From Castanopsis chinensis (Eukaryota; Streptophyta; Magnoliopsida; Fagales; Fagaceae): 64,000 nt of DNA. Below, in pieces: positions 33,691-47,083 of the stretch. Each line of letters starts with the position of its first letter. Position 1 is the first letter of the stretch. The notes beneath the pieces are model-generated. The model saw only the letters and a program-made list of their open reading frames with translations, was not told the origin of the DNA and did not search any database. Position numbers and translations under genes: made by a program. Location: contig JAVQMG010000104.1 in assembly GCA_032878915.1 (NCBI GenBank), positions 11,015,001 to 11,079,000 on the forward strand, read 5' to 3'.

Positions 33691-34019
33691 CAGTTCATAG
33701 TTTAATGGACTTTTGTACTATATGTGCTTGATTTTATTGTAAAAGGGAGTTGCTAGTTCTACTCAGATTATTGTTACACTACAAGAATTTTATTGTATTA
33801 TTATTGTTACACTACATGAACTCCATTATAGAAGGGAGCTGCTCGTACTATGCACTGTTTTCAGTCATTAACCAGTTGTAAACCTAGTCACTCTAAAAAA
33901 TTCATCAAAACCATGCTACAATAGAGAAGGTAAACTTCTTAATGGTGGCATAAAACTATTAAGTCTGTTTTCTTAGATACAATTTGTTGCATTAAGTTTA
34001 TTATAAACATTGTTCTTGA

Positions 34020-34540
34020 AGCTTCCCGGCTGATTGCAGAGTTTCAGGCTGTTCAAGATCGCCCAAAACTGCCAGCAATCCCTCTCCATACTAGGTGGAA
34101 ACCCCCCATGCCTGGCGTGTACAAGGCAACCATTGATGGAGCTGTTTTCAAGGAGCAACTTACCGCTGGAAGCTGGGAAGCTGCTGTGTTGTTTGCAAGG
34201 GATGTTAGAATTCAAGAGATCATTTTCGAAGGGGACTCTCTACAAGTATATAATTTTCTTAAAGGAGGCTCCCCAGTCCCACCTGCTGTTGCTAACGTGT
34301 TGGAAGGATTGCTCTATCATCTTCAAGCTTTTCGTTCTTTTGATTTTTCTCATATTAAAAGGGTAGGCATTAGGCCAGCCCATCTTCTAGCTCATCATGC
34401 TAGGTCTGTAGTTGGTTTTGAGGCATGGGTTGAAGAAACCCCCGGCTTTTTACAAGCTGCTTTGGCCTCTGATGTAGCTGCTTGCAGCACTTAAGTCTTA
34501 TTATTAATGCAGTAATATTCCCAATAAAAAAAAAAAATTG
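34020..34540 (+). mobile_element. LINE RNase H domain remnant with internal deletion
   Basis: The ORF 34,108-34,494 (128 aa) starts like a plant L1 RNase H (PGVYKATIDGAVFKEQ), then jumps to AGSWEAAVLFARDVRIQEII, FEGDSLQVYNFL and ends RVGIRPAHLLAHHARSV...W. About 40 residues that normally include IRD.NG and the catalytic Glu are missing, so the enzyme would be inactive although the frame is open. A poly(A) run at 34,527-34,538 marks the 3' end. Confidence 0.75.
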
Positions 34541-34666
34541 TTTCACATGTTGACATCATGTACACATGGCACTAAATTACTGTGATAATAAGAAACCCAC
34601 GTCCACTTGAAATTTATTTCCCACCATTGAACTACTATGCTAAATGACATTCCTTTAAAACTTTAC

Positions 34667-35471
34667 CTGTCAGTTGTTCAACTGCCTGTCAATGTATATC
34701 TGCCCCTCTGTGATATATCCAGTATGATCGGGAGTTGGATGCATAATGTCTGAGCAAACAAAGAAATCAATGTTCAAGATTTTTTTTTTTTTTTTTTTTT
34801 GTAAATCAAATATTCAAGAAATGATTTGTCATTAAAACAAGATCAAAGAATAGGTGAGGTGATTTGAGAATGAGAATCCATTACAATAATTAGGCAATGC
34901 TAAAATCAGAATTTGTGCAATGGAGCCTTTCCGCCCTTCAATTCTTCCAGCACACACATAAATTGTTTCCAAATCAGTATACTTTTACCCAGGATATCAT
35001 GCCTTCCCCGCACTTCTTGACAGACACCAGAGACCTGCACAGTAGCAATCAGTTGTTTGTGTCAAGCAAATTATTTTAGAAAACTTTTGAGGCTCTTAAC
35101 AGACTACTCAAAATACTCTGGACAAACAGAAAAGTTTTGACCTTCAAATATACTAGGAAGCCATGTAAATTTTGCAAATATATTATATATTTCCAAGTAT
35201 TAGATTTTACAAAAAGATGTTGAAGGATGTACAGGCAGCTTCATGCATTCTTACACTGACCTCTGTTTTTTTCATAAATTACAGTATATGGCACAGTCCC
35301 GGTGCAAATTAAGGCGTAAAGATTTTACATTACCTGACGAAGAGCATCAGCATAAGAACTCATATTTGTAAGTATGACAAGAACATTCTTTTCACATTTA
35401 TAAGCCAAATATTCAGCAGTGGTAACAGCTATACGAGGAGTGATAATATGTTCAATTGTAGGGCCATTTTC
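34667..35471 (-). pseudogene. VHA-B: V-ATPase subunit B pseudogene, three exons
   Basis: Subunit B is part of the V1 nucleotide-binding ring of the vacuolar proton pump. Exon a (35,471-35,334) reads ENGPTIEHIITPRIAVTTAE...VLVILTNMSSYADALRQ with good splice sites. Exon b (35,034 to about 34,893) is recognisable (VSG...QEVRGRHD..., then AGRIEGRKGSIAQILIL) but frameshifted. Exon c (34,749-34,667) reads DIMHPTPDHTGYITEGQIY...DRQLNN and then a TGA where the family has Arg. Earlier and later exons are absent. Introns are retained, so it is a piece of copied genomic DNA. It lies just downstream of the RBM39-like gene in the same orientation. Confidence 0.9.
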
Positions 35472-36144
35472 CTGTAAAAGAGCACTTCAGAAGACATAGT
35501 TTATGAATGCAATTCAGTCATTGTAATTTGCCCTATTTTCATTCTATAATATTAAAAAATTATGTAAATCAAAATTTCTTATTAGTATTATGCTAAAATG
35601 TAAAACTCACTTTCTAAGTTTATTCATTTCAATCTTTCAATTTTGTTTTTTATTTTTTTTTTCAGTCGTCACTATTTCTGTCGTTTGATTTTTTTTTTTT
35701 GCCACAATTAACTTATAAAAGAGGCAAATTATTACTCCTTTTCATGAAAAATTCAAACTATTGTCACACGTAGAGAGCATACCCCTCAACTAGAGTTTTG
35801 CTCACAATCCAATGACACCCTCAACAATCATTCACCATTTAAATTGATTACAACGTTTTTTGTTTTGCCATTTGGTACTAGCAATGTGTAGGAATCTTAT
35901 CCCTCAGAATTTGTTGTTTTTAATGCATCCCCCCTCCATGGAGCTAATCTTATTTTTTATGTTCAGATGGCAACATGATCTTGTATAAGATCTTCGTCTG
36001 AGAAGTAGAAGCAAGGCACATAGCACAGGAAAAATATTTCAGGCCAGGCTCCAAGCCCATAAGCAGCAAACCTGATCTTAAATCCATGACAGGCAAGATA
36101 AAAAAGAACACGTCTAGCATAACAGCTCAACGTCCATACAAAAG
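35472..36144. other. Stretch with no recognised gene
   Basis: AT-rich sequence between the V-ATPase pseudogene and the RBM39-like 3' end. The short ORF at 35,963-36,148 has no recognisable content. Confidence 0.5.
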
Positions 36145-36200
36145 CCATAAGTTGCAGTAATCATTTTTCCAGCAGTGAATGTCCAACGTTCACCGATGAT
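36145..36200 (-). repeat. Partial duplicate of RBM39-like exon 12 (AGKMITATY)
   Basis: CCATAAGTTGCAGTAATCAT and the following TTTCCAGCA match the 3' end of exon 12 at 36,670-36,710 and would read AGKMITATY. It lies downstream of the stop codon, about 0.5 kb from the true exon. It is a short local duplication and not part of the CDS. Confidence 0.65.
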
Positions 36201-36534
36201 CCGAGCTATATACCATCAGCTCATATAATCAAAGAGAAGCTGGCAACCAGTAAAGGAGGCTAAAACCATTTAGACAACCAATAAAAAGGCAGTAATTGGC
36301 CTACAAATGTTAAAACCTTATATTTTGATAGCAAATGGCAATAACAACTTGATGATAAATCTGACCTCTTTTTACAATCTTTTATCTATTGGCAATTCAC
36401 ATGCCAGACCTAAGGACAGTATCATACAAAAGCTCCTCTCTCTCTCTCTCTCTCTCTCTTCCCCCCAATCCCCAAGAAAAACTCAAAGACATGCAAATGC
36501 CATCTTCTCACTGCACATCCGTAATCCATAAATC

Positions 36535-39500
36535 CTATCTGCTATCAGGGAACTTAGCCTCGTATGCCTGGGGCACCTGCATGCATTTGTAGAATTTACT
36601 TGTAGTTTTACTATTAAGGACTATGTATTAAAATAAACAAAATAAAATGAAGTGAGAAAATATAATTACCATATAAGTTGCAGTAATCATCTTTCCAGCA
36701 AACCATCTACCATGGAGAGCACGTTGTGCAGCAACTGCACCTTGTGTATTTTCAAATCGCAAATACACAAAACCAGCACTGTTCCTGTAATCGTATATAC
36801 AACAACAACAACAACAAAGAGTCCCAAATTTTTGGGGTCAGTTATGGACCCTCAACAAACTAATTAGGTTCAGTCACATGTATTCCCTTCCTGTATTCTA
36901 TTCTATCTAAATATATCAAGAAAATTTGAAAGAATGAAAGAAAAAAAAAAGGGGGGGGGGGGGGGGAAGAGGAGGTCCACACAAAGAATAGCTTACTTGT
37001 CTACAAATATATGTTTCAATTTTCCAAACTTCAAACATTCATTTTGAACATCTTCTTTGATGTCCAACTCAAAATCTGGTTCCGTCTGCAAAGGGGGATA
37101 TCATTTTGAAAATAATCAGCAATGGGAACAAGAAAGGAAAATTACTTTAAAAAAGCATGCCCCACCAACCTCTTCATTTGGATCAAACATATCCTTCAAT
37201 AATAAACATTCACTTGGAACACCAATTGTATCAACAGTTGGCAAAGTAGCAATGGGAACTTGAAGACCTGAACCACCAAGTCCAGCAAGAGCAGGAACAA
37301 GGGGAGTAATCGGAGATACTGCAGGTCCAGCTCCTAGAATAGGCACTGTTGGTAAAGTAAGGCCTGTGCTATTGACAACTGGAGTGCCAGCGGAACCAGC
37401 AACGCTTCAAAAGAAAGGAAAAAAATATAAGAAAAAGAGGTCAATTTCAATATACCAAAACAAACTAGCAAGAGAAAAACCTAGGTCCAGAGCCACTGCG
37501 GTCCAACTTCTGCATGAGAAGTGCTCGAGATCGTGCATTCAGAGACTGAGAATTAAAAGAAGAATTGTGTCAGCTTGGCCAACAATTTATTTAAGAGAAA
37601 TAAAATAAACAAACAAACAAAAAATTGTGAATAACAGACCCACCAGAAATTCAAGAGAGAGAGAGAGAAAGATCGGAAATTGATAACTTACAGAAGGAAA
37701 ATGTGAAACTTACTTGAAAATGCAAATGAAAGAAAAGGAGAAATAGGCTCAAAAACTAAAACTTCTAAGATATCAAAATTATTGTTGACAGAGAATCAAT
37801 TAAGATTAACATAAGGTCATGATACCTTTTTTAGGTGATATAACAGCAACACCAAAAACATGCTTTAGATAATACACGCTTTAGACATGTAAGAACAATC
37901 AAATACCTTAGAATTTGATTATCAAGATTGATTATCAAGCCTTAAACTTTCAACCAACTTCAACAAAGAGAAATCATTTTTATTATTTTTATATTATAAA
38001 TAATAAAATAAAATAAAAAAAGAGAAAATGGAGGTATAACTAACCAAGCCACCTCCTTCATCATCATCAAAATCACCAGAATTTGCTCCAACATCTTGCA
38101 TTCCAGCTTGATCAGTAAGAGCTGAGACCTGAACAGGAAAAGAAAAGAAGGGGGATAAGGAGGAGAGAAGTCAGGTAAAAGATCATATTCAAAGTAGAAG
38201 AGCCTATAATTAGAACTTTTAATACAGCATACACCATTCATTCATGCAGAACTGACAGAAGAAGAATGCCACCAAGTTTTATACAGAAGCACGTGCCAAG
38301 TTACTAAAGACCAGTAACAGGGCAACACAGGCATTTAATCGTTTGATTTGAAAGCATTGATCTTAGAAAGGACTCTGGATCACCAAGTAAAACTCTTTGA
38401 AACTGTTGTATTAACTAATACGCTGTTACAGAAAGTAACAGCGTAAAAAATGTGAAATGACAAGAAGCTGGTAATAAAACAACGAGATTTGCACACTGTT
38501 GTTTCAGACTCAGTGCATTGAAAGATTGAAAGGCAATACCTTGATAAGCCGACCTGCAATCTCCAACTGTTGATTCAGACTTAGTGCATTTCTAGCGTCT
38601 TCAAGACGTGCAAACTGCAATAAACAACTTATTCAGATAGCCTACTAAATCAGGAGGAACCTTGGTGTGCATATAATATGCCATCTAGAACATCAGTAGA
38701 GCCAAGAACACCATATTAAGATATTATACCAAGTGATTTAGATACAAGCTGTATGTGATGTTGAAGCCAATTATCAATCTATAAGAGTAGAGGACTAATT
38801 ATATCATTCAAAGCTTCTCGTGTAGTTAACCATGCAAAACTGTGTTGCATAGAAATTTTAAGTGCTGCATTTTCAAGCAATTACACAAATGTTTCATAAG
38901 TAGTACTCACCTGGACAAAGCCATATCCTTTGCAATGTCCAGTTTCATCAACAGGCAACTGCACCAGCTCTACTTGACCAAATGCTTCAAAAACCTGTTC
39001 AAAATAAAAGCAATGGATCAACAGAATTTAGTAAAGAATAAACATATCAAGAATCCAAAAAGAAGTAACAATCTGATACAGAAACTAGATGCAGGTCCCA
39101 GATCACATGGCCAGATGTTGAAAGCCCGTGTCAACCCAACTGATTAAAAAATCCTATTTAATTTAGGGATACAATTTTAATTACCTATATTGTAATTTGG
39201 TTATTTACTTTCCAACTTAGTTCAGGTATTCATTTCATTTTCTTTCTAGATTAGTAGAATTATTTTTATTAGTCAGAATAATTTCCTTTCAGTGTTAAGT
39301 TGGTTAGTTTAATTGAAGGACACCTTGAGTTCAGCGTTATTGACAATTGGCTTGCTTAGTAAAATTTCTTTTGGAACATTTCCAGTGGTTTGGTGCTGAC
39401 TCCAGACAACACTAGGTGCCAACTCCTAGTTTTTTACATTTTCTTCTTTGTTTCTTTTATCGCGTTTTTTTTTTTCAGTGTTCGTTATGCATCAAATTTG

Positions 39501-42500
39501 TTATCAGAGCTAGGTTGTTCTGTCTCAATGACAAGGCATGATAACCATAACATAAGAAAAATAAATCAAGAAAACCAGTGAGAAGACTAAAGGGAATCTT
39601 TATAGCTGAAAAATCCTCACACTCAACTATAAATTAAGAATTTATCAAAAAAAGGTAAAAACAACAACAAAAGCATATGATTGTAACAGGCTGAAATACC
39701 CCACACAGGTTTACCACATTGCAACCTGCCTTAAGGTTAGTCCAATCAATCAACTCTAATAACTTTCGCATTATAATAATCCTATGGAATGACTGCAAAC
39801 AAATTATGCTTACCTGACGAAGATCAGCTTCAGTTATGTTGTAATGCAGATTCCCAACATACAGCCTTCTGGCACCTCCTGAATAGGGGCCTATAAGCCC
39901 ACCTGATACACCAGCCACTGCTGTAGTTGACTGGACCAGATTCTTTTCTGCTTCTGATGGTTTTACCATAACTGGTTGACCAAGAAGAGGAAGACCAGAC
40001 AGTGCTATTGCCATAGGGACTGACATTGCATCATAGAACTCAATATAACTGCCAACAGAAACAATTTTAGTATAATCATAAGAATTGCACATATAACAAT
40101 ACTACAAGTGCCAGACACAGTACTAAATTTAATGAGTACGAACTTAAAAATATTTCAATTCCCTTCAAACCAATCACCCCAGGAAAAAGATTAATGTTGT
40201 ATCACAATATCTAATATCTAAAATATTCTACTGCAAGAAACTAGGGTCCTTGCAGATCACTTTTCCCAAGTTCTAATCAGAACTTTTCCCCTAAATGATA
40301 TAAATCAAAGGTGAACATAAAATGACAACATTCATTCTGCCAGATTTTGGACTGGTGCCACCCATGTTTTATCCTAGCTATGGCAAACAGAACATTCTAT
40401 ATATTTTCATTGACTATTTTTTTTCTGTTTACAATACAGATGGATCTCCAAACCTATGTGGCGCAAATTTCTGCAAATCCCATATCTACTGTAGTTTTTT
40501 GCAAATCCCATATCTACGGTAGTAGAAGGTTTACTTTCTTTAATGAAATAGCTTCATTTATTGAACTGAAAAACAAAAATGTCGCAGCAATTTTAGGATT
40601 TAATACAATATAAAATTTCCAGAAATTTAACATTTATATTTATGTATCTATGTATGTATGTGAACTGCAAAACAATTTCAACTAAGATGTATTCAGGGAA
40701 AATAAAACACACCCAACTCCCTTGGATCGTCTTGAATTGCGGTCCATTATAAGGCGTACGTCTCGAACCTGAAAATTGTGCTCTCCAGATATTAGAAAGA
40801 TGAGAGACAAAGAAACAAGATAACAATTTATATTGGAGTGTGAGAAAAAAAGAAAAATCAACTCATAGAGCAACATTCCTCAACACTCAAAGGAGGATGT
40901 GCGCAACAGATAGAATTAAATACAGAGTTGAAACTGAACACTTTCTGCATCATTTTACAATGGATCATTGCCTAAACAAGTGGTAGTCACTTACTCCAGA
41001 TTTTGTTTGTGTGCATTCAACCAAGGCAAATGTCAAGTTAGAGAATTAGGATGGCAATATGATAAAACAGGGTAAAGGGCTTCAGGCCCATCTTCTTGAA
41101 GAGACAGAATATGTTAGCTTCACAGATGCACAAACTGCTAGTGAGAACCCTACAACTCCTCCCTTACCTACTCTATAATAGTTGTTTTTCTATTCATTAA
41201 GTTACACATGCACGCAGAGGATTTTGACTTTTGAACCCATGATCTTGCCATCCAACACCATCTTTTAGGGATAGCTAAATATAATTATATAAACTACAAA
41301 CCAAAAAAATAAAAATGGCAATACCAACCTTGCCAGCCTTTGAGAAGAACTCATAAACATCTCTTTCATTTGCCTTCAAACAAATCTTCAAAATAGTAAG
41401 CCAAGATAATAAGTCAGACCTCAAGTTGTCAAAATTAACAAAAATAATGCATATGCCAAATGCATTTGATTACCTGGTAAGCAAATACGGTCCTCTGATC
41501 CCGTTCAGGGTCAGCCTCTGGTTCAGCCACTTCCTCCTTTTTCTCTTTATATCGTCTGCAAGGAATGAAAAAATGTGAAATATAGACCCAAAAAATTCAC
41601 CAACTGATAAGTTTGTCAATGAATAATTCTTATGGAAAAAACAAGCTGAGCCAGAACACTCTTAAAGTGAAGAGTAGCATAGACATTGTTTTACTCCTTG
41701 CAAAAAATATGTATATGTATTTAATGAGGCAAAATTGCCTTGGATTGCAAACGAAAAGGAAGAAAAGAACAATCCCAAAATGGCAGCAAATTATTCTCCA
41801 CTATGTGTAAAAAGGCCGAACCCAAGTATAGTCCTGCAGGGAACTACACAAAGTTAACATGAAATTACCAATGCGGGCAGATTCAGAAATTTAAAGATTG
41901 CTTCATCTTAAGATTTGATAAGGACCAACCTGGAGAAAGACGTGGCAATTAAAGGTAATGAAAACATTGGAACCAATATAATCATAAACGGAAACAGCAT
42001 CATGTTGTATTGATGGCAGTACCCAAGGACCTAATTGCATTAACTTGGAACCTGTTAAAAGCTTATATTTCCACACAACAGATAGAACAAAATTGAGACC
42101 TTAAAAATTAGGTCTACAGTCCTATATTCGTTTGTAAACCCATACTTTTGACATGATCACATTATATCCAGGTATGACAGAAAAATGGAAATGCACAATC
42201 CAATCAGTTCTTGGTAATGATTATAGAGAAAGCTTGGGTTGTAGGGTCTCATCATTGGGAAAGCTAGATAAATAAGACACCATTCACAAATTGTATAAAG
42301 TTTCTAGTCAGAAAATGTAAGTACTTGTAAGGAGAGTATGAATGGGCAAAGAAAATTATGCAAGATATCCAAAAAAGTCTCTTCAGAAGCAATGACTACC
42401 GAGAATGGTAATCAATTCCATAGTTACACTTATATTCAATCAAAGCATTGCTAACAGTGAACAAGACTTTGAAAAATACATAAATAAGGAAACTACAGGT

Positions 42501-45500
42501 CATCTAAAACCTAATACTTCAAGACATGAAATCAAACATATCAAAAATAAATTAATATATAATATATGCAAAAGAATAATGGCAATGGCTTAGCCCAAAT
42601 AACATTCTATTCCCCACAGGCATCAGAAGATGAAGTGCTTCTCATAAGCAAAGCTCATCACTCCCTCACCAGCATTTCTGCAACAGAATAAATACAATTA
42701 AGCTACTGAGTTTAAAGGTGGAGGATAACAAAAATCATAACATGACATCACCACCACCGTCAAAACCTCTAACATCAAAACCCCCAATCTTGCAATGCAA
42801 GCTTTTAGAGAGATTCCAGAAACTTCAAGAGAAACATTAAAAACCCATGACCTGTTCCTGTGCCTGGCCCAATTGCCAGAAAGACCATCTGAAGATTGCT
42901 CTACCATATCTGCGAGTTCCCAGAATCTAATGTTCAATATGCAGAATTTTTAATACTATTAAATAGCATAAGTAACTATATTAAACTTAAGTACTACCAG
43001 TCAGAAAATTTAATTACATAATTGTATAAACCCCGTTATACTAGCGAGAATTATACTTGGAGGAAAGAATGAATCACCCCCCCCCCCTTTCCTTAAAGGA
43101 AAAACAAAAAAAAAAAACAAAAGAAAGTAGTTGCCAAGTTGGATGTCAAACACAAAACATCTGTCTACTTTGCTGGACATAGAACTAATGCTAAATAAAA
43201 GGCGAAAAAATAAATTTGGGCACCTGGACTTCAAAGTAAAAAGACAAACTGTTTCCCAACCAACTGAGCTTACAAATATGCAAGTAGCTGCAGAGGCTTC
43301 CATCCACAGCATTAAATGCTTACACTTTTCTATGTCAAGTTAAATTCAAAACACCCCCAGAGTGTCCTACATATGTCTTAAACAAGTATCTCATACTAAC
43401 TTCCACATATCAAAGTAACTAAGGAACAGAAAGGCACATTGCAAGAGTTAAGGAGTAGACCAGGCCTCACCCTACTCAAAATATGTTAGCATTGATTTTC
43501 CATAAACCCAAATTATGACTTGAGAATGTGGACTAGGTTGCCTCTTAACCACTCAAGACATTCTCATAAAATAGCTCGAATAGTACCAACCAACCAACCA
43601 ACTTTGCCCCAATTCTCAAATTAACACGCTGCATAGAGAAACAATGTCATGTGAACACAAGCATACATGCCAACAACACAACCCCCCCCCCCCCCCAAAA
43701 AAAAAAATATATATATATAAAATAAAAAAAGGAAGAAGTATAAGGGACAGATACGGGATAAGAAGACTTCGATTAACAAGTCCCAGCATTTCTCTTCCCC
43801 TACATGAAACATGAAGACATTGCATTTACCCCAAAAACTAAAGATGATTACCAGCATGAACTTGCAATCAAACTACAATCAACTAAAATACTAAATGGCT
43901 AAAAAAGCAATGTAAACTCTAGCATGACAAGGAAATGTGTTGGGACTGCAGAATGACAGAATAGATAAGAGAGTGGACGGGAACCTACAGATATATCACC
44001 AAAAAAACAAGAATGATGACAAGATGGTGCAAAAACAAACACAGAAGCAAAACCACTTAAACATATGAGGGAAGACGGCAAAAAAAAAATAAAAAGAAAA
44101 AAAGAACTAATCAACCTAACAAATTTTTGATACAACGATAGTTGTGGGTGGGGAATTTGAAACCTAAATGTTTTTGTTGGAAACACCAGGAGTTGCTAAT
44201 TGAGCTACAAGGTTATTGGCACTAATCAACCTAACAAATCAAAATACTGTGAAACATTAGCAGAACCTAATGGCTCAAAATCTTTAAGATATTAGGCTAT
44301 AAAGAAAGAAAGAGATCATAGAAAATGGACTGCGTTTTAATTATGAGAACAGCTAAGATGAAGTTGAACAATATAAATATCATATTACCAGGGCTTACAG
44401 TTTCCATGAAGAACTTTTCCAACCGACAACCCATGTCTTAGAGAACCCAGCATCACACAAACATCTCCTCTCTAGGGCAGGTAAATGTTATACTCATATA
44501 ACTTCAACGCAGTGACCACAGTTATACAGAAAATATCACACAATGGAACCCCACCTCAAAATATAATGAAGTGTGTGTGAACAAGAGTGAGGAAGACCAG
44601 CAGATTATCCTTATATGCAAACAAGATGTCCACAGCATAAAACAAATGAAGCTTTCTGTGCAATGATGCATGACACACACCCCTTAATCAAGGCCTATCT
44701 TTAAGCCTTAATAATGGAATTCAAAAAAGTACTTGCACCATCAGTACGATAACATTCTCAAGCATAACTCATGCATTGAGAACTGAAACCAGCTGCAAAT
44801 TAAGTATAAGCTTTGCTTTCAAATCACAGACACAAAAATTGGGAAAACCACCATTCCATCTTCTGTCTAATACGTTACTCATCAAGACAAATGACCTATG
44901 CACTCTCACTTTTGGGTAAAAAACAGAGAAGGGGAAACCAACTTTCTATAATATCTATATGCATACCCAAGGTCAATATACTTAGATATTTAGAGCACTG
45001 TAGTAAGTTGCCAACATATTGAACCTACCTTTGTCTTGCTTGAAACAATAACAGTCTAAAAACTCAATTTATAGCACAAAATCAGAAGGTGGACCAACCT
45101 AACTGCACACTACCTACAACAAGGTTCTGAAGGTCATAAAAAGTTTTTGTCAGGTCTCACAAAAAATAAACCTATCTCCCAAAAAGTACCTAGACTATCA
45201 TTGCTTGAAAGCATTACCACGCTTAGCCACTTAATGTAGCAAACTCAATCTTTTCATTCAGATCCAACTTAACCAAACGAGCAAGGTTGATATTGTGTTT
45301 AGTCATCCCTTTTAATTTATGTGAGACTAAATGAATTTTGTTCTTAATTGTTGCTAGCCAGAAGACTAGCACATAGCCTATATAAATTCCCATTGTTTTG
45401 CAGTTACACAACATCCAACACCAAACATACAGTTTATTCTAAGAGTCCCAAAGATAAGATAAAGAAAATAAACATAAACACACCTGCTTTCTCTGTCCCG

Positions 45501-46073
45501 TTCCCTTGACTCTCTCTCCCTTTCTCTTTCTTTGAGCTCCTTGTCGCGACTCTTCTCCCTTTCATCACGCTCACCCCGCTGTCTTTCTGATTCACTCCTG
45601 CTTCTACGGGACCGTTCTTTCTCTCTCTCTTTGTCCTTCTCATTCTCGCGGTCACGTTCCCTCCTATCTCTTTCTCGATCACGATCTCGCCCCCGCTCCT
45701 TCTCCCTATCCCTGTCTCTCTCCTTCACATTCCCATTCCTCTCCTCTCTATCCCTATCTCTCTCCTTATCCCTTTGTTCCCGCCCACTCCTATGTCGATC
45801 CCGTTCCCCATCTCTAGACCGTGAACGATGACGAGATGAACCCCTCTCTCTTTGTCTGTCACGATCACGCGACTCATCTTCTGATCTCGAACGCTTTGAA
45901 CGCCGCTCCACATCATCATCCCTCTCATCACTCCTATGCTTCGAACTCCGACTACGCTCTTTATCACCAGACTTCTCAATTTCACCACCTCCATTAACTG
46001 CACCTTCCTTCTCTTTCCCTGGCTCAGGATTCTCAACAGTTTTCTCTAAATAATCATACGCGTCAAAATCCAT
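36535..46073 (-). CDS. RBM39: RBM39/CC1-like splicing factor (RS domain, two RRMs, C-terminal UHM)
   Basis: A nuclear SR-related splicing factor; the family works with U2AF at 3' splice-site choice. Coding exons: 45,484-46,073; 41,474-41,555; 41,329-41,385; 40,713-40,768; 39,814-40,048; 38,911-38,994; 38,540-38,614; 38,045-38,128; 37,481-37,545; 37,170-37,404; 36,997-37,085; 36,670-36,784; 36,535-36,576. They total 1,809 nt (602 aa), and all joins are GT-AG and in phase. The start is the ATG of MDFDAYDYLEKTVENPEP; the frame upstream has only a GTG. Residues about 40-196 are an Arg/Ser/Glu/Asp-rich RS domain. RRM1 (about 217-300) has VFAYQI and KGVGYIEF. RRM2 (about 328-405) has LYVGNL and KGYGFVQF. 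The C-terminal UHM (about 508-600) has the hallmark GRWFAGK. Partial copies lie at 1-112, 22.5-26.1, 26.3-26.8 and 28.2 kb. No lesion is seen. Confidence 0.95.
39116..39530 (+). mobile_element. LTR retrotransposon remnant in intron 5 of the RBM39-like gene
   Basis: Counterpart of 22,879-23,300. The primer-binding site is mutated here (TGTTATCAGAGC instead of TGGTATCAGAGC), so the duplicate keeps the more original sequence. There are no coding remains beyond a short leader. It lies antisense to the gene. Confidence 0.6.
44125..44220 (-). mobile_element. tRNA-derived SINE (Au-like) in intron 1 of the RBM39-like gene
   Basis: On the minus strand it starts GCCAATAACCTTGTAGCTCA (A-box-like) and contains GGTTTCAAATTCC (B-box-like), with the CTCCTGGTGTTTCCAAC segment typical of plant Au-type SINEs. 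A perfect 19-bp target duplication, ACTAATCAACCTAACAAAT, flanks it at 44,106-44,124 and 44,221-44,239, as expected for LINE-driven insertion. Confidence 0.85.
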
Positions 46074-46134
46074 CACAACCTTATCAGATAATCCCACACA
46101 AACCCCACAGATAAAAGTTTATTGCACCTGATAT

Positions 46135-47083
46135 CTGCAACCAATAGATTTACATATCAAAATTTTTAAAACTGAAACCTCAAAAGCCAAAAAACAGATC
46201 GTTCTAGTTGAAATAATCAATAAGTTAAATATTTCACTCCCAAATAATCCAAACAGCATACTACACACAATGAAAACACATCTCTCCTTTTCCCACCATA
46301 TCTCGGCAAACAAACGTATCACTTAATGCTACTACAAGTATAAAAAAAAATATCTTCCACAAAATGTTTATTACCATTAATTTAGCATAAAAATCAGATC
46401 TAAGCCATAATTTTAATAATCAAACATAATTTTCAATCTAACACCGAAATTACTCAGAAAAAATAACAAACCCTAATTAAAAACCAAAACCTATAAAGCA
46501 AAAACAGATCATTCTAGTTGAAATAATCATCTAAGTTTAAAAACGGCAAAAAAAAAAAAAAAATCATCTAAGTTAAATCTTTCACTTCCAACTAATCAAA
46601 CCGTATTTTCTCTCATTTTTCCCTCCATTTCTCAGCAAACAAACGCATCACTTAATGCTATACCTTCAAAGTGGTCAAACTCAGTTCCATTACAACTACA
46701 ACTAAATAAATTAATTTATTCTAATCCACAAAAGTTCTATACCTTTAATAACCAAACATGGCTTAGATACAATAACAAGCCCTAATTAATAGCCATAAAC
46801 CTAGAAAGCAAAAATCTAAGTTAAGCCACACATAAACAATCAAAACGTATTTTTCTCTCATTTTTCCCTCCATTTCTCAGCAACCAAACACATCACTTAA
46901 TACTACAAGTAAACAAATAATTCATTCTTCCACAAAATTTCTACTACACAAAAAAAATTGAAGCCCTGATTTCATTAATTAACCCTAATTTTTCAATCTA
47001 ACCATCAACAATAACAGCAAGTAAAGAAAATGAACACAAAGAGAGTAAGAGAGGGTTAGGGTTTTGGTTTGCGAAAATTACCT
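46135..47083 (-). other. 5'-UTR intron of the RBM39-like gene, with three imperfect internal repeats
   Basis: A donor (CTCTCTAG/GTAATTTTCG, minus strand) lies at 47,083 and an acceptor (GGTTGCAG/ATATCAG) near 46,135. Inside, a block containing TTTCTCAGCAAACAAACGCA and CATCACTTAATGCTA occurs at about 46,217-46,335, 46,570-46,665 and 46,825-46,910, and an AACAGATCGTTCTAGTTGAA segment occurs at 46,193 and 46,503. The intron is inferred from splice signals and not from transcript data. Confidence 0.6.

Noticed and set aside
35334..35471. Last exon of the RBM39-like gene
   Set aside because: The sequence is V-ATPase subunit B; the true last exon (VPQAYEAKFPDSR and stop) is at 36,535-36,576.
36951..36966. 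G run, with similar runs at 16,323 and C runs at 43,078 and 43,681
   Set aside because: Homopolymer tracts in introns or repeats; length is unreliable in assemblies and no function is implied.
42698..42937. Possible extra exon between RBM39-like exons 1 and 2
   Set aside because: Exon 1 (ending with two bases of a codon) joins exon 2 directly in phase and gives the expected RRRYKEKKEE sequence; this ORF has no family similarity I recognise.
45532..45831. Plus-strand ORF rich in Ser/Arg/Leu
   Set aside because: It is the antisense reading of the RS-domain exon of the RBM39-like gene.
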